DNA from: Deltaproteobacteria bacterium | GTDB lineage: Bacteria > Desulfobacterota > Binatia > Binatales > Binataceae | Length of the DNA: 59,239 nt | NCBI GenBank assembly: GCA_021799495.1 | Contig: JAJZAI010000019.1 | Coordinates: 1-59,239 of the forward strand | Direction of reading: 5' to 3' | Shown: positions 34,136 to 43,250 of the stretch, piece by piece | Numbering within the stretch: the first letter of the stretch is position 1 | Layout of the letters: each line of letters begins with the position of its first letter | Program-made: the position numbers and the translations under genes | The notes under the pieces: model-generated | Told to the model about the DNA's origin: nothing | The model's database searches: none | The model's input: the letters and a program-made list of their open reading frames with translations, nothing else

Positions 34136-35539
34136 TCAAATCTTCGGGCGTTGGGTGTGCCAACTGGTCGCGCGTTCGTAGGCGGCGCCGGCGCGGATCA
34201 GCGTCACCTCGCCCAGCCACGGACCGATTAGCTGGAGGCTCGGCGGCGGCGCGCTGCGGCCGTCTCCGCCCGGCATCGAGAGCGTAGGATTGCGGCTCAT
34301 GTTGAACGGCCCGGTGAAGGCGAGCAGCGGATTCGGCCCGACGAAGGCGCTCGCGTTCGGCGGCATCGCGTCGGCGGGCATGCTCGCCGACGGCGTCGAG
34401 GGGCACGCGATCAGATCGACCTCATCGAAGAGTTGCTGGAAGCGGTTCGAGAAGCGCTCGCGCACCATATGGGCGTTAGCGTAGTCGCGCCCGCTCACCG
34501 AAACGCCGAGTTCGAGGAACGAGCGGAAGCCGGGGCCGTAGTCGGCCGCGCGCGCGGGATAGGTCGCAACGTGCGCGGCGGCGGCCTCGGCGAAGCAGAT
34601 CGTGCTCCACGCGCTCAGGGCCGGATCGACGTCGGGAACGGCGACCTTGACGATGCACGCGCCGAGCCGTTCGAGCTCGCGGACGGCGGCGGCGATCGCT
34701 GTGGCGACGTCGTCGGATGCGCGCGCGACATATTTCTCGTCGAAGCCGACGCGGATTCCCTTCGCGCCCGCATCGACGGCGGCGGCATAGTCGTCGAGCG
34801 GCGCGTTGAGCGAAGTGTCGTCGTGCGGGTCCTGCCCGGCGATTACGCTGAGCGTCAAAGCGGCGTCGGCGACGGTGCGCGTAATCGGACCGATATGATC
34901 GAGCGATTCGCCGAGCGGAAAGACGCCGTGGCGACTGACGCGGCCCCAGGTCGGCTTCAGGCCGACGACGCCGTTGGCCGCCGAGGGAAAGCGGATCGAG
35001 CCGCCCGTGTCGGTGCCGATCGCGGCGTAGCAGAGGCCGGCCGCGGCCGCGACGCCGGAACCGCTCGACGACGCGCCCGGCCACAACGCCGGATTCCACG
35101 GGTTGAGCGGTGGCGGAAAATCGGGATGGTACCAGGCGACGGCGAATTCGGTCAGATGGAGCTTGCCGAGCATCACGGCGCCGGCGGCGGCGAAGCGATC
35201 GACGACGGTAGCGTTGGCGTCGGGGCGCCAATCGCGCAGCACCTTGCTCGCGCAGGTGGTCGGCACGCCTTTGGTCCAGCAGAGATCCTTGACCGCGACC
35301 GGGACGCCGTGGAGCGGTCCGCGCCATCGGCCGGCCGCGATCTCTTTATCGGCGGCTTCGGCCTGGCGAGTCGCGGAGTCGTCGAGGACGGTGAGATAGG
35401 CACGCAGCTTCGGGTTGAGCAGCCGGATGCGCTCGAGCACGGCGCGGGTGGCCGCGGCGGACGTGGCCTTGCGCTCGCGAATCAGTTTCGACAGTTCGCT
35501 CAAAGGAAGGAAACACAACGGCTCGGCTGAGATTTCCAT
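34136..35539 (-). CDS. Amidase signature family protein
   Basis: A 467-residue amidase with the Ser-cisSer-Lys triad: Lys84 in VAVKDL, Ser157 in PGASSSGSG and Ser181 in GTDTGGSIR. It hydrolyses an amide or related bond; the substrate is not predictable. It is not GatA: no gatB or gatC is near and the length and tail differ. It lies 145 bases downstream of the SRPBCC gene on the same strand. Confidence 0.9.
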   Translation of the reverse strand: MEISAEPLCFLPLSELSKLIRERKATSAAATRAVLERIRLLNPKLRAYLTVLDDSATRQAEAADKEIAAGRWRGPLHGVPVAVKDLCWTKGVPTTCASKVLRDWRPDANATVVDRFAAAGAVMLGKLHLTEFAVAWYHPDFPPPLNPWNPALWPGASSSGSGVAAAAGLCYAAIGTDTGGSIRFPSAANGVVGLKPTWGRVSRHGVFPLGESLDHIGPITRTVADAALTLSVIAGQDPHDDTSLNAPLDDYAAAVDAGAKGIRVGFDEKYVARASDDVATAIAAAVRELERLGACIVKVAVPDVDPALSAWSTICFAEAAAAHVATYPARAADYGPGFRSFLELGVSVSGRDYANAHMVRERFSNRFQQLFDEVDLIACPSTPSASMPADAMPPNASAFVGPNPLLAFTGPFNMSRNPTLSMPGGDGRSAPPPSLQLIGPWLGEVTLIRAGAAYERATSWHTQRPKI

Positions 35540-35683
35540 GTACGCCTCCCGACGATCGGTTACTTAATCCAGCGCGCCGCCGCCTTCAACCGCGGGCGTA
35601 TCGGCGCCCGCGCCGCGAACCAGTTCCGTCGTCGAGCTCTTCCGCCGCCGGATTTGGGAATGTCTTTGACGTTCCAGCGATGC

Positions 35684-36190
35684 TCACGGAGGATCGCCGG
35701 ACGCCGCCATCCGGGCGAGGCCTTCGAGCCAGTGCTGATGCTCGCGGAGCAAGCCGCGCCGCAGATACCATCGGCCAAGCGCGGTCAGCGGGCCGCGCTG
35801 GGTTTCCTCGGTGACGACGCGGGTCGCGCCGCCGGAAAGCGCGTCCAGCTCCCATCCGTGGAACGCGGTCAGGCCGAAGGCGGTCGCGTTCCAGCCGATT
35901 TCATTGAGCGGATCGAAGACGACGACGCGGCTTTTCACGCGGACGCCGAAGGTTTTCCAGACAAACTCGGTGCCCGGTGCAAGGTCGGGGCCGTCGCCGT
36001 TGCGAAAACGGAGCCATCCGCAGTTCCCGTACCATTCGGGCCATTGCGCGGCCCGCACCAGCCATCGCCAGACGCGCTCGCGCGGCGCGGAGATAACCAG
36101 TTCGTTGCGGGCGTGAACGACCGACCGTTCAGGCTCGGCGCCTTCGGGCCATCGCATAAGCGGCGTCACCTTTCCGGCCGCGAACGGCAA
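35684..36190 (-). CDS. SRPBCC (START-like) domain protein
   Basis: A 168-residue protein. From residue 29 the pattern ELVISAPRERVWRWLVRAAQWPEWYG marks a START/polyketide cyclase-like helix-grip fold; then RVKSRVVVFDPLNEIGWNATA, and the closing helix RRGLLREHQHWLEGLARMA. Such proteins bind hydrophobic ligands. No catalytic residue is recognised. It precedes the amidase gene and is divergent from dedA, 300 bases away. Confidence 0.75.
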   Translation of the reverse strand: MPFAAGKVTPLMRWPEGAEPERSVVHARNELVISAPRERVWRWLVRAAQWPEWYGNCGWLRFRNGDGPDLAPGTEFVWKTFGVRVKSRVVVFDPLNEIGWNATAFGLTAFHGWELDALSGGATRVVTEETQRGPLTALGRWYLRRGLLREHQHWLEGLARMAASGDPP

Positions 36191-36490
36191 ATCGCCGCGG
36201 CGCGCGATTCGGATGAAGCAATCAGTCCCATCGGAATAGCCAAGAGCGCGCCGCCGAACAAGCGACTATCCGCATCTTTTCATCATTTTGATCGTCTATT
36301 TTGTCTTTTTGACGACAATTTTTGCAAACCGCGTTCATTTCCATGGAATCTCGGGTTGGAAATCGCAGCGACTGGCCGAGGCGCCGGAGCGTATCGGGAA
36401 TCCGCAGGCGTCTCGCAACGGGCGGAGCGGCGTGGCAAGTTGGGGCGTAAAAAATCGGCGGGCAAGCCGGGCGGGAAACGGATCTGACGG
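36191..36490. other. Divergent intergenic region
   Basis: 300 bases between the SRPBCC start and the DedA start. The middle (about 36265-36345) is visibly AT-rich, with short T and A runs, and probably holds both promoters; no hexamer pair is convincing. No gene is seen. Confidence 0.5.
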
Positions 36491-37120
36491 ATGATCGACA
36501 AACTGATAAGCGCGGTCTCGGCGTTGATAATCGGAGCGATATCGGCGCTGGGCTACGGAGGCGTGTTCCTGATGATGGCGATCGAGAGCGCGTGCGTGCC
36601 GCTGCCGTCGGAAGTGACGATGCCGTTTTCGGGCTACCTGGTGGCGACCGGCAGGTTCGGGCTGAACGCGGTGGCGATCGCGGGGGCGTTGGGATGCCTC
36701 GCCGGATCGTACGTGGCGTACTGGGCGGGGGCGAAGGGCGGACGGCGCTTTCTGGAGCGTTACGGGCGATGGGTGCTGATCGCGCCACATGAGCTGGAGA
36801 GCGCGGACCGGTTTTTCGAGCGCTGGGGTTCGCACGCCGTGTTCACGGCGCGGCTGCTGCCGGTGGTGCGCACCTTTATCGCGTTTCCGGCGGGAGTGGC
36901 GCGGATGAGGCTGCTGCCGTTCACGATCTATACGCTGGCCGGATCATATATCTGGTGCCTCGTACTGGCGTACGCCGGAATGAAGCTGGGCCAGCATTGG
37001 ACGGCGCTGGGGCCGTGGTTCCATCGATTTGACGGAGCGATCGCGATAGCCGCGGCGGCCGGCGCCGCAGCGCTGCTCTACAACCGGATCAAGTCGGTGG
37101 CCGCGGCCGCGCGCGCATAG
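36491..37120 (+). CDS. DedA family membrane protein
   Basis: A 209-residue membrane protein of the DedA/VTT (SNARE-associated) family. Expected features are an N-terminal re-entrant region with E-x(3)-P (FLMMAIESACVPLPSEVTMPFSGYLVATG), the RFFERWGSHAVFTARLLPVVRTFIAFPAGVARM core with its conserved Arg and Gly, and three or four further membrane helices. Recent work shows DedA-type proteins act as undecaprenyl-phosphate or phospholipid flippases; which applies here is unknown. No clear ribosome site. It stands alone before the DUF2007 gene. Confidence 0.88.
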   Translation: MIDKLISAVSALIIGAISALGYGGVFLMMAIESACVPLPSEVTMPFSGYLVATGRFGLNAVAIAGALGCLAGSYVAYWAGAKGGRRFLERYGRWVLIAPHELESADRFFERWGSHAVFTARLLPVVRTFIAFPAGVARMRLLPFTIYTLAGSYIWCLVLAYAGMKLGQHWTALGPWFHRFDGAIAIAAAAGAAALLYNRIKSVAAAARA

Positions 37121-37193
37121 CCGTTCGCGGCGGGACAGAGGCGCGCGAGCTTTTGCGGATCGGCGGCGGCCGGGACTATGGTGTCGGCAGGCG

Positions 37194-37454
37194 ATGGCTA
37201 ACGGCGGCAGTAATCCCGCGGATCGGCTCGAAGCGGTGTTTTCGGATTCGGACCTGGTGCGGCTGGGAATCGCGCGGGACTACCTTGAAAACGCGGGGCT
37301 GGACGCATTCATATTCGACGCGACATTCTCGCAACTGTACGGCGCGGCGATGCCGGCGCGCCTGATGGTCTATGCGGACCGCGCGGCGGAAGCGCGCGAC
37401 CGGCTGGGCGAGCTGGGCTTCCTCGATCGGCCGGCGGCGGCGCGGCGCAAATAG
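37194..37454 (+). CDS. DUF2007-like putative signal-transducing protein
   Basis: An 86-residue protein. The pattern LVRLGIARDYLENAGLDAFIFD, with MPARLMVYADRAAEARDRLGELG near the end, matches small DUF2007 proteins, often annotated as putative signal transducing proteins of unknown function. It has no signal or membrane segment. It lies 58 bases before the MetE-like gene, perhaps as one unit. The ATG at 37194 has no strong ribosome site. Confidence 0.7.
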   Translation: MANGGSNPADRLEAVFSDSDLVRLGIARDYLENAGLDAFIFDATFSQLYGAAMPARLMVYADRAAEARDRLGELGFLDRPAAARRK

Positions 37455-37512
37455 AATCCGCGCGCGTCCAACCGCGTCAACGGCGCGCTGGCGCGCGCAT
37501 GGAGCATCCACG

Positions 37513-38670
37513 ATGAAACGCAGCAGCGAACGGATTCTGACCACCCATACCGGCAGCCTGCCACGTCCGGACGATCTGATGGCAATGTTGCGGGCGCGGG
37601 AAGTGGGCGAAGCGCACGACGCGGCGGCGCTGGCGGCGCGAATCCGGTCGAGCGTGGCCGAAACGGTCGCGCGGCAGGCGCGCGTGGGAATCGATATCGT
37701 CAACGACGGCGAGATGGGCAAGCCGTCGTACGCGACCTATGTAAAAGATCGGCTGACCGGCTTCGAAGGCGGCAAGAGCGCGCCGATCTTCGCGGCGGAT
37801 CTCGGAGAATTTCCGAGCTTCACCAAGCGCGGTGGACGCGAAAGCGGCGTCACCGTGATGAAGCGGCCATCGTGCGTCGGGCCGATCAAATATTGCGGGC
37901 AGGACGCGCTGAAAACGGATATCGCGAATCTGAAAAGCGCGGCGGCGGACGCGAAAATCGAAGAGACGTTCATGAGCGCGGCGTCGCCCGGCGTCGTCTC
38001 GTTCTTCCTGAGCGACAATTACTATCACGATCATGAACGCTATATCCGCGCGATCGCGGAGGCGATGCGCGCCGAATACGAAGCGATCGCCGAAGCGGGA
38101 CTGATTTTGCAAGTGGATTGTCCGGATCTCGCGATGAGCCGGCATATACAGTTCAAGAACCTGAACCTGAAGGAATTCCGCAAGACGATCGAACTGCATA
38201 TCGACGCGCTCAACCATGCGCTGGCGAACGTGCCGCCCGAGCGCGCGCGGCTCCATCTGTGCTGGGGCAACTACGAAGGCCCGCATCATCACGACGTGCC
38301 GTTCGCCGATATCGCGGATATCGTGTTCAGGGCGCAGCCGCAGGGACTGTCGTACGAAGCGTCGAACCCGCGCCACGAGCACGAATGGGAAACGTTCAGG
38401 GAGATCAGGCCGCCGGACGGCAAGATACTCATTCCCGGCGTGATCGACTCGGTCACCAACTTCATCGAGCATCCGAAGCTCGTCGCGCAGCGGATCGCGA
38501 ACCTGGCGAACATCGTTGGACGCGAGAACGTGATCGCGGGGACCGATTGCGGATTCGGGACGATCGCGGGGGTGTCGCGCGTGGACGGCGAAATCGCATG
38601 GGCGAAACTGGCGGCGATGGCCGAAGGCGCGAAGATCGCGACGGCGCGGCTCTGGTCGGGCCGCGCGTAA
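37513..38670 (+). CDS. Cobalamin-independent methionine synthase-like (MetE C-terminal) protein
   Basis: A 385-residue TIM-barrel protein related to the catalytic C-terminal half of MetE. Zinc ligands are visible in HLCWGNYEGPHHHD (His and Cys) and GTDCGFGT (Cys). The N-terminus RILTTHTGSLPRP and the ending ARLWSGRA are typical of stand-alone MetE-like proteins of about 370-390 residues, which include methylcobalamin/thiol methyltransferases and epoxyalkane:coenzyme M transferase. It lacks the N-terminal folate domain of MetE. The methyl donor or alkyl acceptor is unknown. GGAG at 37501 supports ATG 37513; the upstream in-frame extension is Arg-rich and not coding. Confidence 0.85.
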   Translation: MKRSSERILTTHTGSLPRPDDLMAMLRAREVGEAHDAAALAARIRSSVAETVARQARVGIDIVNDGEMGKPSYATYVKDRLTGFEGGKSAPIFAADLGEFPSFTKRGGRESGVTVMKRPSCVGPIKYCGQDALKTDIANLKSAAADAKIEETFMSAASPGVVSFFLSDNYYHDHERYIRAIAEAMRAEYEAIAEAGLILQVDCPDLAMSRHIQFKNLNLKEFRKTIELHIDALNHALANVPPERARLHLCWGNYEGPHHHDVPFADIADIVFRAQPQGLSYEASNPRHEHEWETFREIRPPDGKILIPGVIDSVTNFIEHPKLVAQRIANLANIVGRENVIAGTDCGFGTIAGVSRVDGEIAWAKLAAMAEGAKIATARLWSGRA

Positions 38671-38692
38671 GAATCGCGCGCCGAGCGAAAAA

Positions 38693-38720
38693 GGCCGGTC
38701 CGCCGCGCGGCGGTCCGGCC
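38693..38720. terminator. Bidirectional-looking terminator between convergent genes
   Basis: A GC-rich inverted repeat, GGCCGG-T-CCGCCG pairing with CGGCGG-T-CCGGCC, with one T/T mismatch and followed on the plus side by ATTGCTATTTT. It lies 22 bases after the MetE-like stop and 35 bases before the phosphoesterase stop. Confidence 0.6.
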
Positions 38721-38754
38721 ATTGCTATTTTACCGGCGTAACGCCGGCATCCGG

Positions 38755-40662
38755 CTAATTTTTGTTCTTGCCGAAGACGAACATCTGCATCAAATCGCCG
38801 ATCGCCGGGCCGTTGGCCGGCACGTAGGGATTCGATTTCGACGCGACTGGATCGGGCAGGTTGTCGCGGCTCACGCCCGAAATCGGGGGCAGACTCCAGT
38901 TGGCTTCGACGAATTTCGCGAACGAGACGTGGTCATAGTAGTTGTGGACCACGCGGCCGCCTTGCGAATAGGGCGAAACCACCAGCATCGGGATACGGGT
39001 GCCGTCGCCGAAGAAATCGATCGGCTGGATATAGCCCGAATCATAGTAGCCGCCGCCTTCGTCGACGGTGATCACGATCGCGGTATCCTTCCACAGCTTC
39101 GGATTCGACTGCACCATATCGATAATCTTGTGGCAGAAGCTCTCGAACAACTCGAACTTCGACGACGCCGGATGGCCGTCGAGGAAGCCGTCAGGCTTGA
39201 CGATCGAAACCGCCGGCAGCGTGCCGTTCTGGATATCCGAGTAGAGGTTCTCGATACCCTTGAGATTGGCGCGCTGTGACGGGTTGGTCATGATCTGCGT
39301 CGAATAAAGGAACGGATTGCAGATATTGCAGTAGGTCGAATCCTCGCCGGTCTCGCTGCCGTTGTTCCAGCCCTCGCCATAGTAGCTCCACGACACGCCG
39401 TGCGCCGAAAGGAGCGTCGCTAGGTTCGGCTGCGTCGATGGCGGAATGGTGTAAGGACCGGTGGCGCCGGTTTGATACGCATTCGTGCCGTCTCCGAGAT
39501 AGCCGGGGTTGTAGTTATTGACGAGGTAATAAGCGTTCGCCGCGCAATCACCGTTACTGAACGGCCGGTACGGCAGCGAATTTAGATAATCCATAATCGG
39601 CGCGACGCCCGGCTGGGCCGAATCCGCGCAATTGACATACGAGCCGCCGCTGTAACCGTCCTGCGTGTAGAAGTTATTGGTGCTGGGCTGCGCATTCGGA
39701 TTTTCGATCTGATTCGAAGGCGGCGTGCCGGGAGTTCCGTCGGAGTTCGCGAAATAGATCGCTGTGCCGTAGCCGACCGCGATATGATTCGCGCCCGTTC
39801 CGCCCATGATCGCCTGATGGTAATTGTCGCTGAGCGCGTATTGCTGGGCCAGGGCGGTAAAATAGGGAACGTCGCCCTGCAGGTTGTTGTAGAAACCCAT
39901 CGCGATCGAGCCTTCACCGGTATAACCTGCCGGTTCGGGATTGCCGTTGCTGCCGGCCGATACCGTAGTTTCAACCCAGGGGAAAAGGTCTTTCTGGCAT
40001 CCGCTGGGATTCTGGACGGTCGCCGCGCTCGTGTCGCAGTCGGTCTCCTGCCACATCTGGAAGAACCGGTGGACGGGGCTGCCAGCGTAAGCGTCGTAAG
40101 ATATGAAGTTGGTTATATCGAATGGATCGTTCGGCAGCGGTCCGTCGGTTAGAAAGCGGGTGTCGGGTCCGCTGGTCAGGCCTGTGCCGCCGATCGTAAG
40201 CATGTAGTAGTCATACGGCAGCAGCGCCGGTTCGACCGCTTCGGCGGCGCTGACGCTGTTGAAGAACGGCGTCGTGGGACCGCCCACATTCGGCGTCGGC
40301 AGAGGCGAGAATGGGGTCGTTTTCGCGGGATGGATTTCGTACCCATCCGCGGCCGTGTCGGTCGCCTGATACTGAGTCGCGATACTCGCGTTCGGTCCGG
40401 GCGAACCATCGGGATTGACAATTCCCTGAGAAAGCAGATTGTAAACCGTCTGCCCCTGCGGCGGAACGTACGTGCCGAAAACGTTGTCGAACGTGCGATT
40501 TTCGCCGATGATCAGCATCACGTGCCTGATCGGCGTCTTCGTATTGTCGTCATTAGACGAGTTCGACGGCCTGGCCCACGCGAGCGGAGCGGCGAGCTGC
40601 GTCAGCAACATCGCGCCCGCACCCATCGCGGCGGTTAACTTCCTGCGCCTTTTGGTCTTCAT
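38755..40662 (-). CDS. Secreted phosphoesterase (phospholipase C/acid phosphatase family)
   Basis: A 635-residue protein of the PF04185 phosphoesterase family. A basic start (MKTKRRRKL) and a hydrophobic signal (TAAMGAGAMLLTQLAAPLAWA) export it. The metal-site motif IGENRTFDNVFGTYVPP is the family signature; later VDEGGGYYDSG and FGDGTRIPMLVVSPYS complete the alkaline-phosphatase-like site. It should hydrolyse phosphate mono- or diesters outside the cell, perhaps phospholipid. The ATG at 40662 is set by GGAGGAG 8 bases upstream; the longer reading frame is rejected. Its 5' leader holds two overlapping hairpins (40683-40736). A convergent terminator follows the stop. Confidence 0.92.
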   Translation of the reverse strand: MKTKRRRKLTAAMGAGAMLLTQLAAPLAWARPSNSSNDDNTKTPIRHVMLIIGENRTFDNVFGTYVPPQGQTVYNLLSQGIVNPDGSPGPNASIATQYQATDTAADGYEIHPAKTTPFSPLPTPNVGGPTTPFFNSVSAAEAVEPALLPYDYYMLTIGGTGLTSGPDTRFLTDGPLPNDPFDITNFISYDAYAGSPVHRFFQMWQETDCDTSAATVQNPSGCQKDLFPWVETTVSAGSNGNPEPAGYTGEGSIAMGFYNNLQGDVPYFTALAQQYALSDNYHQAIMGGTGANHIAVGYGTAIYFANSDGTPGTPPSNQIENPNAQPSTNNFYTQDGYSGGSYVNCADSAQPGVAPIMDYLNSLPYRPFSNGDCAANAYYLVNNYNPGYLGDGTNAYQTGATGPYTIPPSTQPNLATLLSAHGVSWSYYGEGWNNGSETGEDSTYCNICNPFLYSTQIMTNPSQRANLKGIENLYSDIQNGTLPAVSIVKPDGFLDGHPASSKFELFESFCHKIIDMVQSNPKLWKDTAIVITVDEGGGYYDSGYIQPIDFFGDGTRIPMLVVSPYSQGGRVVHNYYDHVSFAKFVEANWSLPPISGVSRDNLPDPVASKSNPYVPANGPAIGDLMQMFVFGKNKN

Positions 40663-40682
40663 CCTTTTTCTCCTCCGTGGAA

Positions 40683-40736
40683 CGAACGGGACCATCCCGT
40701 TCGGGGAACGCCGCAGATACGGCGTTCCCCGAACGG
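40683..40736 (-). promoter_or_regulatory. Two overlapping hairpins in the phosphoesterase leader
   Basis: On the minus-strand RNA a perfect 17-bp stem (40720-40736 with 40697-40713, six-base loop) comes first, then a second stem of 8 bp (40696-40703 with 40683-40690, five-base loop). They share bases 40697-40703, so both cannot form. The second hairpin ends 7 bases upstream of the GGAGGA ribosome site (40676-40671). The structures are seen directly; any switch, attenuation or protein-operator role is inference. No U run follows the first stem, so it is not a standard terminator. Confidence 0.55.
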
Positions 40737-40758
40737 CGCGTCTGAAGACCGGGGCTGT

Positions 40759-40878
40759 CTAGAGATGCGCGACCGCAACCGCGAAAACGGCCATCGCGGT
40801 CAGCGCCGAGCCGATCGCGAGCCAAAGCCAGCCGCAGGCGGATGCGGTGCGAGTCGCTTCGATACTCCCCCAGTTCAT
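40759..40878 (-). CDS. Possible 39-residue single-pass membrane protein
   Basis: ATG 40878 opens a frame of 39 codons reading MNWGSIEATRTASACGWLWL and then an almost unbroken hydrophobic helix (AIGSALTAMAVFAVAVAHL). It lies on the same strand as, and just before, the hairpins and phosphoesterase gene. No ribosome site is seen. It may be a leader peptide, a small membrane protein or chance. Confidence 0.3.
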   Translation of the reverse strand: MNWGSIEATRTASACGWLWLAIGSALTAMAVFAVAVAHL

Positions 40879-41076
40879 ACGCAGGGAATGGAATACCAGC
40901 GGCCGATTGCGCGCTGATTACGAGGGGCCGCCGGGTGCGCTAAATCAATTTTGCGGGAGTTTTGCGCATCGAAGTCGGCTCGATTGCAGCAAAAGCGACT
41001 GCGCGCGGCTATATCATCTATCGTCGCCGGCGCATCTCTATAACGTCGCGGCTGCGACGATTAAACTTGAACGCGC

Positions 41077-41565
41077 ATGGCTCAGGAAAAACGCAACGAC
41101 GCCGCTGCGGACGGCTACGAACTCGTGGCCGACAATCGCAAGGCGAGGCACGACTTTTTTATCGAGGAAACGCTGGAGGTCGGAATGGCGCTCACCGGCA
41201 CGGAGGTGAAGTCCTTGCGCGGGCATCGCGCCAACCTGCGCGACAGCTACGCGCGCATCAAGGCGGGCGAAGCCTTCCTGTACGGCGTTCATATAGGCGC
41301 ATACGCGCCCGCCGGGCAGTTCAGCCATAAAGAGACGCGGCCGCGAAAATTGCTGATGCATCGGCGGGAGATCGAACGGCTTTGGGGCCGGGTGCGCGAG
41401 CGCGGCTATTCGCTGGTGCCGCTCAAAATTTACTTCCGCGGCGGCCGCGCCAAGGTCGAACTCGCGCTGGCCAAGGGCAAGCGCCTGTACGACAAACGGG
41501 AGGCGATCGCGCGCAAAAACATGCGCCGGGAAATCGAACGAACGATCAAGGGGCGGAATCGCTGA
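41077..41565 (+). CDS. smpB: SsrA-binding protein
   Basis: A 162-residue tmRNA partner for rescuing stalled ribosomes. Typical segments are YELVADNRKARHDFFIEETLEVG, LTGTEVKSLRGHRANLRDSYARI, RPRKLLMHRREIERL, and the basic C-terminal tail KREAIARKNMRREIER that inserts in the mRNA channel. Length is usual. No tmRNA gene is near. Its stop is directly followed by the stop of the convergent M48 protease gene. No ribosome site is visible before the ATG. Confidence 0.95.
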   Translation: MAQEKRNDAAADGYELVADNRKARHDFFIEETLEVGMALTGTEVKSLRGHRANLRDSYARIKAGEAFLYGVHIGAYAPAGQFSHKETRPRKLLMHRREIERLWGRVRERGYSLVPLKIYFRGGRAKVELALAKGKRLYDKREAIARKNMRREIERTIKGRNR

Positions 41566-42615
41566 CTAATGCGTCGCCGGAGCGGCGGCGGTCGAACCGG
41601 GCATCGAGCCTTCCGCGGCAAGCGCGCGCAAACGCGCGATGCGCTGTGCGAGCGGCGGATGGGACGACAACAGGTTGGCGAAGAAATTTTCGCCGCCGCC
41701 ATCCCCCTCGGCAGCGCTTTCCAACGGATTGACGATGAACAGATGAGCGACGCCGCGCGACGCGGCGCGCAGCGGCGATTCGGATTTCGCGATCTCTTCG
41801 AGCGCGCGCAACAGCGCTTTGGGATTGCGCGTGAATTCTACCGAAGCGGCGTCGGCCAGATATTCGCGCTGGCGCGAGACGGCCATCGCCAGCAATTGCG
41901 AAAAGATCGGCGCCACAGCCGCGAGTATGAGCACGGCGATCGCGATCAATGCGCCGGCCTCGCCGCCGTCGCCGCCACTATTGTCGCGGCCGCCGCGTCC
42001 GCGGAAATCGCGGTCGCCGAAGCCCCCGAACCACGACCATCGCCAGACGAAGTCGGCAAGCATCGCCACGCCGCCAACCAGCACCGCGATCATCATCATC
42101 GTGCGGATGTCGTAGTCGCGGATATGCGCCATTTCATGTCCGATCACGCCCTGCAACTCTTCCCGGTCCATTCGATCGACGAGTCCCTGCGTCATGCATA
42201 TCACCGAGTGCGCGGGATCGCGGCCGGTCGCGAACGCGTTCGGCGCCGGATCGTCGATGAGGTATGCGCGCGGCGCGGGCATGCGGGCGGCGAGCGCCAT
42301 CTCGCGGATCACGTCGAGCGTGACTTGATGCTTGACCGAATCAGCTTCGAGCGGGCGCGCATGCACCGACAGCAGCACGAGGGACGCTCCGCCGTAGTAT
42401 GAAAGAAGCGCTTGGAACAATCCGAAGGCCAGCGCGACGACCGTCAGGATTGGCGCGCCGGCGAGCCGGCCATCGATTACTTTGAGATTGCCGGCCAGAA
42501 AATCGAGCCCGCAGCCCAGCGCGGTGAAGAGCGAAATAAAGACGACGACCAACAGCGCCGTTTGGCGGCGGTTTTTCCGTTCGAGCCGCCAGAAACTGTC
42601 GCGGGGCTGGGCCAT
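41566..42615 (-). CDS. M48 family membrane metalloprotease (HtpX-like)
   Basis: A 349-residue membrane zinc protease. The zinc site HEMAH is at 160-164 (His160, Glu161, His164) with Glu251 in REYLADAASVEFT as the third ligand. Two N-terminal membrane helices (20-38, 54-74) and two more between the motifs fit the HtpX layout. A Gly/Arg/Asp-rich insertion (RDFRGRGGRDNSGGDGGEA) sits between helices. It digests misfolded membrane proteins in homologues. It is 71 bases downstream of lemA; LemA-M48 pairs are common and thought to work together. Confidence 0.92.
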   Translation of the reverse strand: MAQPRDSFWRLERKNRRQTALLVVVFISLFTALGCGLDFLAGNLKVIDGRLAGAPILTVVALAFGLFQALLSYYGGASLVLLSVHARPLEADSVKHQVTLDVIREMALAARMPAPRAYLIDDPAPNAFATGRDPAHSVICMTQGLVDRMDREELQGVIGHEMAHIRDYDIRTMMMIAVLVGGVAMLADFVWRWSWFGGFGDRDFRGRGGRDNSGGDGGEAGALIAIAVLILAAVAPIFSQLLAMAVSRQREYLADAASVEFTRNPKALLRALEEIAKSESPLRAASRGVAHLFIVNPLESAAEGDGGGENFFANLLSSHPPLAQRIARLRALAAEGSMPGSTAAAPATH

Positions 42616-42686
42616 TGGGTTCGGTCAGGGCGCGGAGCGGCGATTGACCCGCATATCATCAAGCGGTATGCGGCCGGCCCTGAACT

Positions 42687-43250
42687 TCAGGCTTTCGGCG
42701 CGCCGAGCGACAGGTCCACTTTCGGCAACGCCTGTTCTTCCGGCGCGGCCTTGAAGTATTCGGCCGCGGTGAACCCGAAATTATTCGCAATCAGGTTGGT
42801 GGGGAAAACCTGGATTTTCGTATTCAACGCGAGCACGGCGTCATTATAAGCCTGCCGCGCGAAAGCGATTTGGTTTTCCGTGGTGGTGAGTTGCTCCTGC
42901 AACTGCATCACGTTCTGATCGGATTTCAATTGCGGATAGTTTTCCATCACGGCGAGCAACCGGCCAAGGCCGGCGGTAAGCTGATTTTCCGCGGCAACGC
43001 GCGCGGCCTGGTCCGGCGCCGCGACGGCGCGATTGCGCGCCTCCACGACGCGCGTCAGCGTATCGCGCTCGAATTCCATGTAGCCCTTGACGGCTTCAAC
43101 CAGGTTCGGAATCAGATCGTGGCGGCGCTTGAGTTGAACGTCGATCTGGCGCCATGAGTTGTCGACCTCATTGCGCATCCGCACAAGCGAGTTGTAAGCC
43201 AGGATCACATAAATCGCGATCAGCGCCAGGATTACCAGGACGACGGTCAT
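42687..43250 (-). CDS. lemA: LemA family protein
   Basis: A 187-residue protein with an N-terminal membrane anchor (VVLVILALIAIYVILAYNSL) followed by the LemA helical domain: RMRNEVDNSWRQIDVQLKRR, DLIPNLVEAVKGYMEFE, and VLALNTKIQVFPTNLIANNFGF. The family function is unclear. It lies immediately upstream of the M48 protease gene, an arrangement seen in many phyla. Length is typical. Confidence 0.92.
   Translation of the reverse strand: MTVVLVILALIAIYVILAYNSLVRMRNEVDNSWRQIDVQLKRRHDLIPNLVEAVKGYMEFERDTLTRVVEARNRAVAAPDQAARVAAENQLTAGLGRLLAVMENYPQLKSDQNVMQLQEQLTTTENQIAFARQAYNDAVLALNTKIQVFPTNLIANNFGFTAAEYFKAAPEEQALPKVDLSLGAPKA

Noticed and set aside
34136-35539. Glutamyl-tRNA amidotransferase subunit GatA
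   Set aside because: Amidase triad is shared, but no gatB/gatC is linked and the C-terminal part does not look like GatA.
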